Source of the DNA: a virus
DNA: 64,000 nt
Reading direction: 5' to 3' (one strand)
Virus record (IMG/VR): IMGVR_UViG_3300024503_000485
Coordinates: 155,445 to 219,444 of that record
In this document: positions 45,586 to 53,658 of the stretch, piece by piece
Layout of the letters: each line of letters starts with the position of its first letter
Numbering within the stretch: the first letter of the stretch is position 1
Program-made: the position numbers and the translations under genes
Notes under the pieces: generated by a model
Told to the model about the DNA's origin: nothing
What the model saw: the letters and a program-made list of their open reading frames with translations, nothing else
Database searches by the model: none

Positions 45586-45876
45586 TTAATTACTTAGCAT
45601 TCTAATTAAACCTATGCTATCTATAGTGGTTAGCAAGATGTAATTAGCCAGCATACCAAATGATTTCCTAGTCCAAGCAGCCCAAGCGTACATAGCACAA
45701 CCAGTGATCCAAATAGGATAAAGTACCAAGAGAGGTGGGTTAGGGACCGTAAGGGCCATTGTGATACTACACCCAATACTAATAGCCCAAGCAAGAAGCT
45801 CGACAATAAAGCGGCTACGGTAACTCCTAAAATCATCTTTGATCCACTCTATGGTTGAATTAAAGTATTCTATCAT
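45586..45876 (-). CDS. Multi-pass membrane protein
   Basis: A 96-aa protein with about three membrane segments ('VELLAWAISIGCSITMALTV', 'LLVLYPIWITGCAMYAWAAW', 'ANYILLTTIDSIGLIRML'). It is coupled to the upstream gene by ATGA. I recall similar proteins in T4-like marine phages; it vaguely recalls transporter fragments such as PnuC but no motif supports that. Confidence 0.55.
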   Translation of the reverse strand: MIEYFNSTIEWIKDDFRSYRSRFIVELLAWAISIGCSITMALTVPNPPLLVLYPIWITGCAMYAWAAWTRKSFGMLANYILLTTIDSIGLIRMLSN

Positions 45877-46133
45877 TCTGGTAAACGTTTAGTAACGCCA
45901 AGGATCATTTCAACTTCGTCCCATTCAGTTTCGTGATCTTTCCAATTATCTTTATGTGCAATCTTGATTGCTTTATTGATCCAGCTTGGTTTGATTTGCA
46001 GCTCTTCTGCTACGGCTTTAACGGTTTCTTTTAGGCCTTCTTGGAGATCTTCAATTTCACGAAGTACATTTCCGCCTTCATTGATAAGTCTCTCAAGTTT
46101 GGCTTTTTCTTCTGCACCATACATTTTTGCCAT
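45873..46133 (-). CDS. dsbA: DsbA-like small DNA-binding/transcription protein
   Basis: An 86-aa protein from ATG 46133 (ribosome site AGGAGA). Length and the pattern 'AVAEELQIKPSWINKAIKIAHKDNWKD' resemble T4 DsbA ('ELGVDGKMFNRLLALYHKDN'), a double-stranded DNA binding protein near late promoters. The similarity is by eye. A strong promoter lies 19-20 nt upstream of the gene start, overlapping a terminator. Confidence 0.55.
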   Translation of the reverse strand: MAKMYGAEEKAKLERLINEGGNVLREIEDLQEGLKETVKAVAEELQIKPSWINKAIKIAHKDNWKDHETEWDEVEMILGVTKRLPE

Positions 46134-46158
46134 AGTATTCTCCTGTGTATAAAAGTAT

Positions 46159-46187
46159 ATTATATAGCCAACAAAAAAGCCAGTCAA
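46159..46187 (-). promoter_or_regulatory. Sigma70 promoter TTGACT-17-TATAAT inside a terminator hairpin
   Basis: On the minus strand, TTGACT (46187-46182) spans the loop and second arm of a terminator, and TATAAT (46164-46159) follows at 17 bp. Transcription would start near 46152 and read into the DsbA-like gene. Confidence 0.75.
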
Positions 46188-46203
46188 CTCAGGACTGGCT
46201 TTT
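46175..46203 (-). terminator. Rho-independent terminator after the Lys-rich gene
   Basis: An 11-bp stem (arms 46175-46185 and 46193-46203, core GCCAGTC/GACTGGC) with a 7-nt loop, followed on the minus strand by a run of T. It ends transcription from 46222-47019. A/T runs on both sides could make it work on both strands. Confidence 0.85.
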
Positions 46204-46221
46204 GTTTACCTTTTGGTAAAA

Positions 46222-47019
46222 TTACTTTTGTGCTTCGGATAACACATCATACATTTCAAATACACCGCCCATTCTTTCATATACTAGCCCGGCATATAGA
46301 TCTGCTTTCATTCCTTCACCTAGTTTAGATTTAGCAACACGCTCAGCCCAGGCAAATAATTCTTTGTCTTTTGGATCAATTTGTTGTTGACCGCCGCTTT
46401 CTTGTACTAGTTTTACCATGTCTTTGAAAGATAGTTTTGTTTCAACTGATTCTGCAACTACTTTCTTAGAAGTTTTTACAGATTCGTTTTTCTTACCAAA
46501 GTATTTTGCTTGTTTAGCACTCATACCTTTCTTGCCATCTTTCTTGTCGCCGCCTTTCTTTTTATCTTTAGCAGCTTTCTTCATTGGTTCTTTTTTGTCA
46601 CCGTCACCGTCGATGTCTGCAAAATCTGGCTTACCCTTTGCAGCTTCAACCATCTTACTAAATTTAGACTTGAACTCAGGATCAATAGACTCGTCTTTCT
46701 TTTTCTTATCTTCTTTTTCAGCTTGTTTTCCACTATAGCGATCACCCGCTGTATGTTTCAAACCAGTTTTAGTTTTTTCTGCTGTACCGCCACTAGCTGT
46801 TTTTTTCTTGTCGCCTACTTTAGCATCGGCATCAAAAACTTCATCCATCTTTTCATCAGCTTTTTTCTTAGCTTCTGCAATATATGATGAAGTACCTGCT
46901 AGCACACGTAATTGTGCATCTTCGTTAAGCTGAACAGCTTTTGGTAATTCTGGAGCTTTTGGTAGATCAACTTGATCGTTTAAGCTATGAATTTTAGTAA
47001 GTAATGATTTGAAGTCCAT
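46222..47019 (-). CDS. Lys/Glu-rich putative virion-internal protein
   Basis: A 265-aa protein of low complexity, rich in Lys, Asp and Ala, with one EF-hand-like 'DIDGDGDKKE'. It contains 'SSYIAEAKKK' (residues 45-53), which has the I-A-E form of T4 prohead protease sites. The folded C-terminal end ('ELFAWAERVAKSKLGEGMKAD') is distinct. It lies downstream of a late-type promoter and before a terminator. It could be an internal or scaffold-like head protein; unproven. Confidence 0.5.
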   Translation of the reverse strand: MDFKSLLTKIHSLNDQVDLPKAPELPKAVQLNEDAQLRVLAGTSSYIAEAKKKADEKMDEVFDADAKVGDKKKTASGGTAEKTKTGLKHTAGDRYSGKQAEKEDKKKKDESIDPEFKSKFSKMVEAAKGKPDFADIDGDGDKKEPMKKAAKDKKKGGDKKDGKKGMSAKQAKYFGKKNESVKTSKKVVAESVETKLSFKDMVKLVQESGGQQQIDPKDKELFAWAERVAKSKLGEGMKADLYAGLVYERMGGVFEMYDVLSEAQK

Positions 47020-47057
47020 GTTTGAGTCCTTGTATCCTGTATAAAGATCCTATAATA

Positions 47058-47065
47058 TATTTATC
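47058..47065 (-). promoter_or_regulatory. T4-late-like promoter element GATAAATA
   Basis: GATAAATA on the minus strand, 38 bp upstream of the ATG at 47019, in the 41-bp gap after the preceding gene's stop (with which it overlaps). Confidence 0.5.
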
Positions 47066-47318
47066 TTTTTATGGCAGAGCCGCCACCGAAGATATTAGTT
47101 TTCATATCTAGGGCATTTTTAGCTGTACCGTCCTTATTTTTTGCTTGTTTTACTTTAGGAACTGCTGGTGCTTTTGTACCAGATTTGCCTGGGCTACCTG
47201 TGTAGCTTTTATTTCCACGATCTTTTCCTATAGCAATATGAGGGCTAACAACCGTGCCGATATTAGCCGATGATGTTGCTCCTGCTGTAGCTGATTCTAA
47301 AATATCACGTATTTTCAT
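47061..47318 (-). CDS. Small Gly/Ser/Lys-rich protein with propeptide-like start
   Basis: An 85-aa, mostly disordered protein (Gly, Ser, Lys, Pro-rich). It begins 'MKIRDILESATAG': a short amphipathic start followed by I-L-E, which fits the (L/I)-x-E cleavage site of T4-type prohead proteases. A late-type element overlaps the region just upstream. Function unknown; perhaps packed inside the head. Confidence 0.5.
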   Translation of the reverse strand: MKIRDILESATAGATSSANIGTVVSPHIAIGKDRGNKSYTGSPGKSGTKAPAVPKVKQAKNKDGTAKNALDMKTNIFGGGSAIKR

Positions 47319-47324
47319 AATATA

Positions 47325-47525
47325 TTATTTATTCTTTCCGCTTTTCATATTTGCACACCAGTGATACATTTTAGATTTCTCACCCGATGCATTTTTTGCA
47401 CGTTTGCGTAGATCAGTAACTGAACCAGAACAACTAGCCCCTGAACGTTTTACTCTTCCGGGGCGGCTTTTTCCTTTAACTTTTCCGTCAGCAAAGTTTT
47501 CTATAACAAACTCTTTAGCTCTCAT
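47325..47525 (-). CDS. Small basic protein with T4-CTS-like N-terminus
   Basis: A 66-aa basic protein (Lys/Arg-rich, 'SCSGSVTDLRKRAKNASGEKS'). Its start 'MRAKEFVIEN' closely follows the T4 internal-protein signal 'MKTYQEFIAE'. Two cysteines. It could be packed in the head with DNA. ATGA coupling to the HAD-GH19 gene. Confidence 0.55.
   Translation of the reverse strand: MRAKEFVIENFADGKVKGKSRPGRVKRSGASCSGSVTDLRKRAKNASGEKSKMYHWCANMKSGKNK
47326..47333 (-). promoter_or_regulatory. T4-late-like promoter element AATAAATA
   Basis: AATAAATA on the minus strand, overlapping the stop codon of the preceding gene and ending 7 bp before the ATG at 47318. The predicted start is at that ATG, as for the element near 28097. 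Confidence 0.4.
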
Positions 47526-48691
47526 CTCATTGCTACCTGGAAAGCCTGATGCTTTTCTTTTCTAGAGTCTAAATGTTTAAGCCCGGGATTGATAGTTTTA
47601 GTAACCGCTTTAGTATCTTTAAAACTATCAATTTTTGGTGCTACTCTATTTTTCCAATACCAAACTGCTACTTTAGCAGCAATTTCTGGTTTTTCTACAA
47701 GTTCGGGTTTTTGCTCTAACGGCAATCCTAATGCTTGGCCTGCTTTCTTATAATTGTCTCGACCTGTCAGCTGTATGTATCCGCGACCTTTATATTTTGC
47801 TCCGTCTCCAACATTTTTATTACCCAATGCTTTTGCTTTTTTAGGAGCATATTTAGGATCATATTTTCGAAAGTCTAATGATCCGCCTATTTCTTTCATG
47901 TGTTTAAAATCTAAAGTTTCGTGAGCGCATTGTGCTAAAAACGCTGTAAGCTCGTGACCTACTATACCTGCTTTTTCAGCAGCCTTTTTTAAGTAGACTT
48001 CGTGGGGATTACCGGTTACGCTTTTTGCAATATCTTTTTTAGATACCTGTTGAATAACATCCGGTTTAGAATGTTTAGCATTAGCATCACTAGGAGCACC
48101 GAATGCCATTGCAGTTCCTAGTGCCCCGGCTGCTGCCCAGTCCTTCCATCCCTCGTCAACTTCTCCCTTAGCAGCAGTTTTTAATGCAGAAAAGACTTTA
48201 GATAAACTATCTTCGTCTGCTTGATACTTAATAGCAATACCGCCCGCTTGTTGCCAAGCACGAATGTTTACACCGTAATCGTCAATAAGAATATTAGGAG
48301 TACCGTCAGCATTTTTTGCATATTTGTATTTTTCGTGTTCGAATATAATTTTGTCAGCAGGAACATGAATATGTTTTTTCAGCCATTCACGTTTACCTCT
48401 AATGCTTCCTTCTTTATCAAAGTTTAATGGGCTGCTTAAAATATTATAACCACCTGCATAATCAACTACTATGCTTAAAAGTTTATTAGCAGTAGAAAAT
48501 GCCGGAAGGTCACGAAATAATTCATAGGCATTAGAGTCTTTAAAAAATGTTTCCCATTGATCTTTTGTCATTTTATTGTAGTGCTCTACATCATGTAAAC
48601 CTCCTACATGATTAAAAAGATCAGCAAGGACTCCGTCCATATCAACATAGACTTTCATTCCTTTGGGTAAACTAAACTCTTCTGCTCTCAT
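47522..48691 (-). CDS. HAD/5'-nucleotidase-like and GH19 lysozyme/chitinase fusion
   Basis: A 389-aa fusion. Residues 13-165 carry a HAD start 'KVYVDMDGVLADLF' (nucleophile D17) and 'NILIDDYGVNI', as in 5'(3')-deoxyribonucleotidases. A linker at 178-206 has 'EGWKDWAAAGALGTAMAFGAP' ending with 'DANAK', like a secretion or membrane segment. Residues 240-389 are GH19-like: 'FLAQCAHETLDF' (E258) and 'KGRGYIQLTGRDNY'. The start '[13 protein letters not shown]' resembles head-targeting starts of its neighbours. A nucleotidase joined to a lysin is unusual; virion packaging and local cell-wall digestion is inferred. Confidence 0.75.
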   Translation of the reverse strand: MRAEEFSLPKGMKVYVDMDGVLADLFNHVGGLHDVEHYNKMTKDQWETFFKDSNAYELFRDLPAFSTANKLLSIVVDYAGGYNILSSPLNFDKEGSIRGKREWLKKHIHVPADKIIFEHEKYKYAKNADGTPNILIDDYGVNIRAWQQAGGIAIKYQADEDSLSKVFSALKTAAKGEVDEGWKDWAAAGALGTAMAFGAPSDANAKHSKPDVIQQVSKKDIAKSVTGNPHEVYLKKAAEKAGIVGHELTAFLAQCAHETLDFKHMKEIGGSLDFRKYDPKYAPKKAKALGNKNVGDGAKYKGRGYIQLTGRDNYKKAGQALGLPLEQKPELVEKPEIAAKVAVWYWKNRVAPKIDSFKDTKAVTKTINPGLKHLDSRKEKHQAFQVAMR

Positions 48692-48762
48692 ACTGGACTA
48701 TATGGATTTAGAGGACGATCCCATTCGCCTTCTTGTGGTGGATAAACAGGATACTCGTTCAT
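48688..48762 (-). CDS. Micro-gene, 24 aa, translationally coupled
   Basis: A 24-aa ORF, Pro/Tyr-rich ('[20 protein letters not shown]'), sharing ATGA overlaps with both the IscA-like gene upstream and the HAD-GH19 gene downstream. The exact tiling at both ends supports real translation. Function unknown; could be a coupling leader. Confidence 0.5.
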   Translation of the reverse strand: MNEYPVYPPQEGEWDRPLNPYSPV

Positions 48763-49082
48763 ACTGCAAAACTACTTCCACAACCGCAGGTTGTTACTGC
48801 ATTAGGATTTTTGATAGTAAAACTTGATCCCATTAATTCTTCTTTATAATCTATCTCTGCACCGTGTAGATATTGCATACTCATTGCGTCAACTAATACT
48901 TTCCATGCACCGCAATCAAATTCAAAGTCATCTTCGTTTTGTTCGTCGTCAAAGGTAAAGCCGTAACTAAATCCACTACATCCGCCACCTTGTACAAAGG
49001 TACGAAGTTTTAAATTAGGGTTTCCCTCTTCAGAAAGCAAATCTTGAATTTTTATTTTTGCTGATGGTGATATTGTAATCAT
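48759..49082 (-). CDS. erpA: A-type Fe-S carrier (IscA/ErpA/HesB-like)
   Basis: A 107-aa protein with the three Fe-S cysteines C35 ('[10 protein letters not shown]'), C99 and C101 ('TTCGCGSSF') in the standard pattern. These proteins bring iron-sulfur clusters to target enzymes. The phage also encodes five radical SAM enzymes, so a supporting role in their cluster loading is plausible. I cannot separate ErpA from IscA by eye. It sits among putative virion-internal genes. Confidence 0.85.
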   Translation of the reverse strand: MITISPSAKIKIQDLLSEEGNPNLKLRTFVQGGGCSGFSYGFTFDDEQNEDDFEFDCGAWKVLVDAMSMQYLHGAEIDYKEELMGSSFTIKNPNAVTTCGCGSSFAV

Positions 49083-49083
49083 T

Positions 49084-49287
49084 TTATTTTCCTACAGGTT
49101 TTTCTCCGGTTAGATAAGGAAGACTGAACCATAATTGAAACCATTCCGGAGTACCTGGTTTAATATTATGTTGTTTCATAAGTTCGCCTTTTTCGTTTCC
49201 AGTAATACTTATGTTGCTGCCGTCGTAAGGTTGATAACCTTTAAATTCGGTAATACCTGCAAGACGTTTTAGTTCAGATAAATCCAT
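49084..49287 (-). CDS. Small protein with propeptide-like start
   Basis: A 67-aa protein from ATG 49287 (TAATG overlap). Starts '[17 protein letters not shown]', with I-T-E as a possible prohead-protease site. The rest has '[21 protein letters not shown]'. Function unknown. Confidence 0.5.
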   Translation of the reverse strand: MDLSELKRLAGITEFKGYQPYDGSNISITGNEKGELMKQHNIKPGTPEWFQLWFSLPYLTGEKPVGK

Positions 49288-49913
49288 TATGCTGTGGCTG
49301 GTTCGCCTGTACGAGAAACTTCCCATTTCTTGCCAGTCTGTTCAGTTTTCTTACGGCACATGTCTTGCAATCTACGAAGCTGAGCCATTTCTCTGTGATC
49401 GTCTGCGTATGTTCCTTGACCAGGAAACACTTTCCATTTTTTACCGTTGATATAGATAGCAAAGTTATTTGGTGGTTCGGTGTTGCCCTCGTCCCAATCA
49501 TCTTCTCTATTTCTACGTCCAAATCCGCTTACGCTACTATCGTAATCTCTTTGATAAGCATCACGTCCAAAACCTGATTCTTTCATAGGATCCTTTCCTG
49601 CCTGTACTTTTTTATACCATGAAATTAATTCAGCATCACTAGCAAGTTCAAGATAGTTTATTTCCCAGTCCATCTTTTTAGCTAAGAATTGAATAATTTG
49701 TTGTCTTTTAGATCTATCTAATAAACCTTCTGTTACTTCTGCTGGTTTTTTATGTTTTTCATATCCTTGTTTTTGTGCCTTCTTCATATCTTTATGAGCA
49801 CCGGCACCTGAGATAACACTTTGTGCAGCATGAGCTACAGGGTTTCTAGGTTTGACATTATACACTTTTGCTCTTCGGCTTTTCTTATGTTCTAATATAT
49901 CAGATATTTTCAT
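49287..49913 (-). CDS. Basic protein with T4-CTS-like N-terminus
   Basis: A 208-aa protein starting 'MKISDILEHKKSRRAK' (I-L-E site), with a further 'EVTEGLLDRSKRQQ'. The C-terminal half contains 'FAIYINGKKWKVFPGQGTYADD', a compact beta-hairpin-like region. Coupled by ATGA to the large downstream-encoded protein. Possibly head-internal; not assigned. Confidence 0.5.
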   Translation of the reverse strand: MKISDILEHKKSRRAKVYNVKPRNPVAHAAQSVISGAGAHKDMKKAQKQGYEKHKKPAEVTEGLLDRSKRQQIIQFLAKKMDWEINYLELASDAELISWYKKVQAGKDPMKESGFGRDAYQRDYDSSVSGFGRRNREDDWDEGNTEPPNNFAIYINGKKWKVFPGQGTYADDHREMAQLRRLQDMCRKKTEQTGKKWEVSRTGEPATA

Positions 49914-52900
49914 GATGATCTCTTTTGTTTAGGACCCTTACGAGTTTTCCATTTTTTATCAGTGGAACACCAATAGCGTCCATATCCTTCTTTTACTTCT
50001 TTCTTTTTAGGATAACCGTGTTTTATTTCTAGTTGATAACCCTGTAATCCTTGTTTATCTAAAACCTTACTAATAAATTCTTCGGCTTCTTTCGCAGAAG
50101 AAAATTTATCACCTAAATTATATTTCCTCATTTCGCCATCGATCATTACATAGGCAATAGTAATAGGTTTGACTGGTTCTTCTGCCGCCTGTGCCGGACT
50201 TGCTAATAAATTAGCAGCAGCTAAAGCTGCGCCTGCCGTTTTACTTTTCCAACCTTCTTCAACGCTATCAATCATTGGATCAATACCGCGACTTCGGATT
50301 CCACCTTTTCTTCTTACTTTAGCAAGTTCTTCTAAGGCATGACGAATTTGTTCTACATTCATTTTAAGTTCGTCAAATTGTTTGGCCATGTTTTGCCATT
50401 CGTATGGACTAGCATTGTCTACTCTGCTAGCAAGATCTTTAATTTGTCCAGCTGCTCTCATCATTCTATATTTTAACTTCGCTGGGTTGGCTTTGTCATG
50501 GCTATGAATCATAGGATTCATTGGTTCGGAAGGATCCATTTCAATCGGTGCTTCAGATATGCTTTCTTGAATACCCATGCCCTTGCGTGTGAAATCCATT
50601 AATTTCATAATCCAATCTTTCCCTAATTTTTGAACATCAAAACCTTGAGACCATAATGCAAATTGCTGTTCTGGAGTAGCATTAGGATCTTTTAAAATGT
50701 TACGTAATTTAGTAAAACTCATTCCAGTTCCGCCAGTTTCGGCAGCTCTTGGTGTAACTTCTACATCAAATTTAACATGTTCAAATCCTGGATATTTAGG
50801 ATTCTTCATCCTTTTAGATAAATGCTCCATCCATTTTTTAAATCCTTCATATCGATCTTCGCCAACCATAACAATGATATGATCGTATGGAGGAGGATTA
50901 CTTGATGTTACTAATTCTTTTTCAATTTTTTTCATAACTAATCCACCTTCTTGGATCAGCTGGAACATGGCCTTCTTTTCTGGATATAATTTTTGCCATG
51001 TTTGTAATTTAACAGAAGCTGGAATAGGATCGTCTGGTCCCACGGCACTACTAATATAAACATAAGGATCAGCATTTAACTGAGACGCTTTGTTTAAAAC
51101 AAAATCTACAAGTTGTTGATGTCCAATGTGCCCAACAAAACTTCCTGCGGTAACGACAGCAGTTTTGCCCGATCTTCCATCGCCTGTTGCTCCAGGAGGT
51201 CTTGCAGATTTAATTGCTGCGTTTTTTGCAGAAATAATATCTTTTTGTTCTTGACTAGTAATTTTAACAGGACCATTCTTTGTGTTAAGAATAATGCCTT
51301 CATAATCTTTGCCTAACTTATCCTTTCCTATAATATCTGGATGTTGGATGATAAATTTTGCTAGATATTCTTTGACAGGCTGCAATGCTTCGGTAGCTTC
51401 TTTTTTAAGATCTCTTTTACCGCTATTAACTAACGATCGTAATGTTTCAAGATTTTCAATGGGAGGCAATGCCCCAGTTACATCTAAACTGCCGTTAGTA
51501 GTTAACGAGTTGTCAATGAACATTGTTGTTCCAATGCGACCAATTTTTCTCAATGCAGAGATGTATTTGTCGCTATTTGGATGTTGTTCGCCAGTTGAGC
51601 TTTTTTCAGCAAACAATGGCACAAGTGCTAGAGTAACACCTTCGGGCAACTTGTCATAATGTATGCCAACAAATTTTAATTTACCATCTTCTGTTTCAGT
51701 AGCAAATGGTAGATATAAAACTTCACAATGAATTTTTACATCATTGAGAGCGGTATTACCTAATTTTTGATCAACGTTAGCAATGACATGCATCATCTCG
51801 TCGTATAGATCATCAAATAACTTAGCCCTAGCTTTTACATCTGGAGCGGCTTGTCTTTCTTCAGCATGTTTGCTGAATGTACCAGGTTCAAACTTAGGAC
51901 CACTACGACTAGTTTCCATATATGGTTTGCCAGATTTATCTTTACCAAACCTAGCACCAAACCCGTCTACTTTAACGGTCATTGGAACATTGTGTAATTC
52001 AAATTTTCCTGTTGCTGAATTTTTTAATTCGTCTAATAAATTTAAAAAATCAGAATCCTTCATTTTTTCTAAATGAACAATTCCTTTTCTTTTACTTTGT
52101 ACTACTTCGGCTTCGTTAATACTTTCGGATACTTTGTAACTTGCTTTATAATCTTGACGCATTTGTTCAAGATTTTTATGAGGTGTAACGTTTAAAGTTT
52201 TTAATGCATAGTTAAGTGCTGTATTTTTTTCTAAGATATCTCTTTCAGGATCGCCTTTATATAATCCTTGTGCGCCAGGAGCATATAGCTTATCAATAAA
52301 TGCATCAATGACTTTTTCCTTTTCATCCTGAGGAACAACAAGATTCATAATTTCTAATAATCCTGTAAAACTCCATGTCTTAGGAAGAAGTTTTTGTATT
52401 TCTGTTTCTTTAACTCTTTTACCAAATATGTTTTGGAAAATTTTTCCAATATTCTTTTCGTAACCACTTGCTGGCAACGCCCTCATAACAGGAAGACCGT
52501 CAATTTCTAAAGGCTGTCCGGCATCGTCTAATACTGGTTCATATTTAGGACGAAGGCCTCCGCCTTCTTTGCTACTAACAGCAAAAGAAAACATATTGTC
52601 TGTTGTTGGAACATCTTGTTCAACTCTAGCTTTACCTCGGCCAACCATTTTTCTTAATAAAAAATCTTGGCTTGTTAATCGTGTAAATGATTGAATTAGA
52701 TACTTGTGAAATACACCTTTGATACCTTGGCTTAAATCTTCCCAGCTACTGCTATGACTAAATCCTGCCCAATCAGTGGGTTCGTCTTTTTCATAATCTA
52801 CAAATTCAAGATCAATCTGTACCTTAATAGGAGGATCAGTTAACTCCCACATTGTACTATATTGTTCGTTGCCTTTACTAAATCCAATTAATTTTCCATT

Positions 52901-53311
52901 GCCAACAACTTTACCTGTTGAGGATTGTAAAAATTGAACAAGTTCTCCTGCATATTCTTTATTAATTTGTGTATCTATATCGCCAACTTTAGGTTTAATA
53001 CGTTCAAACTCGTCGTCGGGTAAGTCAGTATTAAAAAAATGTAAACTAGATCCGCTTAAGAATTTTTTACTTGCTAAAACTTTTTTATTCCAAAGTTCGT
53101 GACCAACTGATGCAGTAAAACTAGAATTAATTCCGTTTAATAATTTGTCTAATATTGGAACAATATAAGAACGCTTGTGAACTTTAAGATCAATTTGCTG
53201 AGCTTGATGGTCACCGGTATCTCCTTGCCAGCCAGGGCTTTGAGTCGAAAGGTTTCCACCTTCTATAAGAGGTAAATTATTTCTCTTGTAGAATAATTCT
53301 AAAAGTTTCAT
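49910..53311 (-). CDS. 1133-aa multi-domain protein: nucleotidyltransferase-, ligase- and cytidylyltransferase-like domains
   Basis: Four parts are visible. Residues ~40-230: 'SGSSLHFF', 'KVGDIDTQI' (D111/D113) and 'VQIDLEF' give a pol-beta type nucleotidyltransferase pattern. Residues ~430-690: 'MTVKVDGFGARFG' is a KxDG ligase motif I (K447) and 'DYEGIIL' plus 'VKITS' fit motifs IV and V. Residues ~715-880: 'TAGSFVGHIGHQQLVDF' is an HxGH cytidylyltransferase site, and 'GMSFTKLRNIL' its second motif. Residues 1018-1046 have 'EGWKSKTAGAALAAANLL' with 'AQAAEE', like a signal peptide. The start 'MKLLELFYKRNNLPLIEGG' and internal I-N-E (398-400) and I-S-E (918-920) could be prohead-protease sites. 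A packaged nucleic-acid-repair polyprotein is a hypothesis. Confidence 0.65.
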   Translation of the reverse strand: MKLLELFYKRNNLPLIEGGNLSTQSPGWQGDTGDHQAQQIDLKVHKRSYIVPILDKLLNGINSSFTASVGHELWNKKVLASKKFLSGSSLHFFNTDLPDDEFERIKPKVGDIDTQINKEYAGELVQFLQSSTGKVVGNGKLIGFSKGNEQYSTMWELTDPPIKVQIDLEFVDYEKDEPTDWAGFSHSSSWEDLSQGIKGVFHKYLIQSFTRLTSQDFLLRKMVGRGKARVEQDVPTTDNMFSFAVSSKEGGGLRPKYEPVLDDAGQPLEIDGLPVMRALPASGYEKNIGKIFQNIFGKRVKETEIQKLLPKTWSFTGLLEIMNLVVPQDEKEKVIDAFIDKLYAPGAQGLYKGDPERDILEKNTALNYALKTLNVTPHKNLEQMRQDYKASYKVSESINEAEVVQSKRKGIVHLEKMKDSDFLNLLDELKNSATGKFELHNVPMTVKVDGFGARFGKDKSGKPYMETSRSGPKFEPGTFSKHAEERQAAPDVKARAKLFDDLYDEMMHVIANVDQKLGNTALNDVKIHCEVLYLPFATETEDGKLKFVGIHYDKLPEGVTLALVPLFAEKSSTGEQHPNSDKYISALRKIGRIGTTMFIDNSLTTNGSLDVTGALPPIENLETLRSLVNSGKRDLKKEATEALQPVKEYLAKFIIQHPDIIGKDKLGKDYEGIILNTKNGPVKITSQEQKDIISAKNAAIKSARPPGATGDGRSGKTAVVTAGSFVGHIGHQQLVDFVLNKASQLNADPYVYISSAVGPDDPIPASVKLQTWQKLYPEKKAMFQLIQEGGLVMKKIEKELVTSSNPPPYDHIIVMVGEDRYEGFKKWMEHLSKRMKNPKYPGFEHVKFDVEVTPRAAETGGTGMSFTKLRNILKDPNATPEQQFALWSQGFDVQKLGKDWIMKLMDFTRKGMGIQESISEAPIEMDPSEPMNPMIHSHDKANPAKLKYRMMRAAGQIKDLASRVDNASPYEWQNMAKQFDELKMNVEQIRHALEELAKVRRKGGIRSRGIDPMIDSVEEGWKSKTAGAALAAANLLASPAQAAEEPVKPITIAYVMIDGEMRKYNLGDKFSSAKEAEEFISKVLDKQGLQGYQLEIKHGYPKKKEVKEGYGRYWCSTDKKWKTRKGPKQKRSS

Positions 53312-53658
53312 TAGTCTTCCTGTTTATAGTCGCCGTTCTCGATATGCTTTTCTTGTTCAGTAGCAATCATTTTTGCTAGTTCAACAATTTTGCTTTCAGG
53401 AAACTTTTCATTGGCATCTTCAATATCAAACATTTCACAATAATTTTCTAAACAACTTCTTAAAGGTTTAATGTAAATTGTGAAAGCCTTTGGATGTCCT
53501 GCATGTTTTTCGTGGCGCTTTACCGCAGGAAAGAAATATTTTGTTAATAATTCTGTATTATTATCAATATAAAATTTTAAATCGTCAATCCAATCAATGT
53601 CAGCTTGCTCGTCATCTTTTGGAGCTCCTATAGCCGACCACATTTCTTTTAATAACAT
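53311..53658 (-). CDS. Conserved hypothetical protein
   Basis: A 115-aa acidic protein starting 'MLLKEMWSAIGAPKDD', helical with two cysteines in 'RSCLENYCEMFDI'. TAATG overlaps on both sides. No recognised domain. Confidence 0.55.
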   Translation of the reverse strand: MLLKEMWSAIGAPKDDEQADIDWIDDLKFYIDNNTELLTKYFFPAVKRHEKHAGHPKAFTIYIKPLRSCLENYCEMFDIEDANEKFPESKIVELAKMIATEQEKHIENGDYKQED

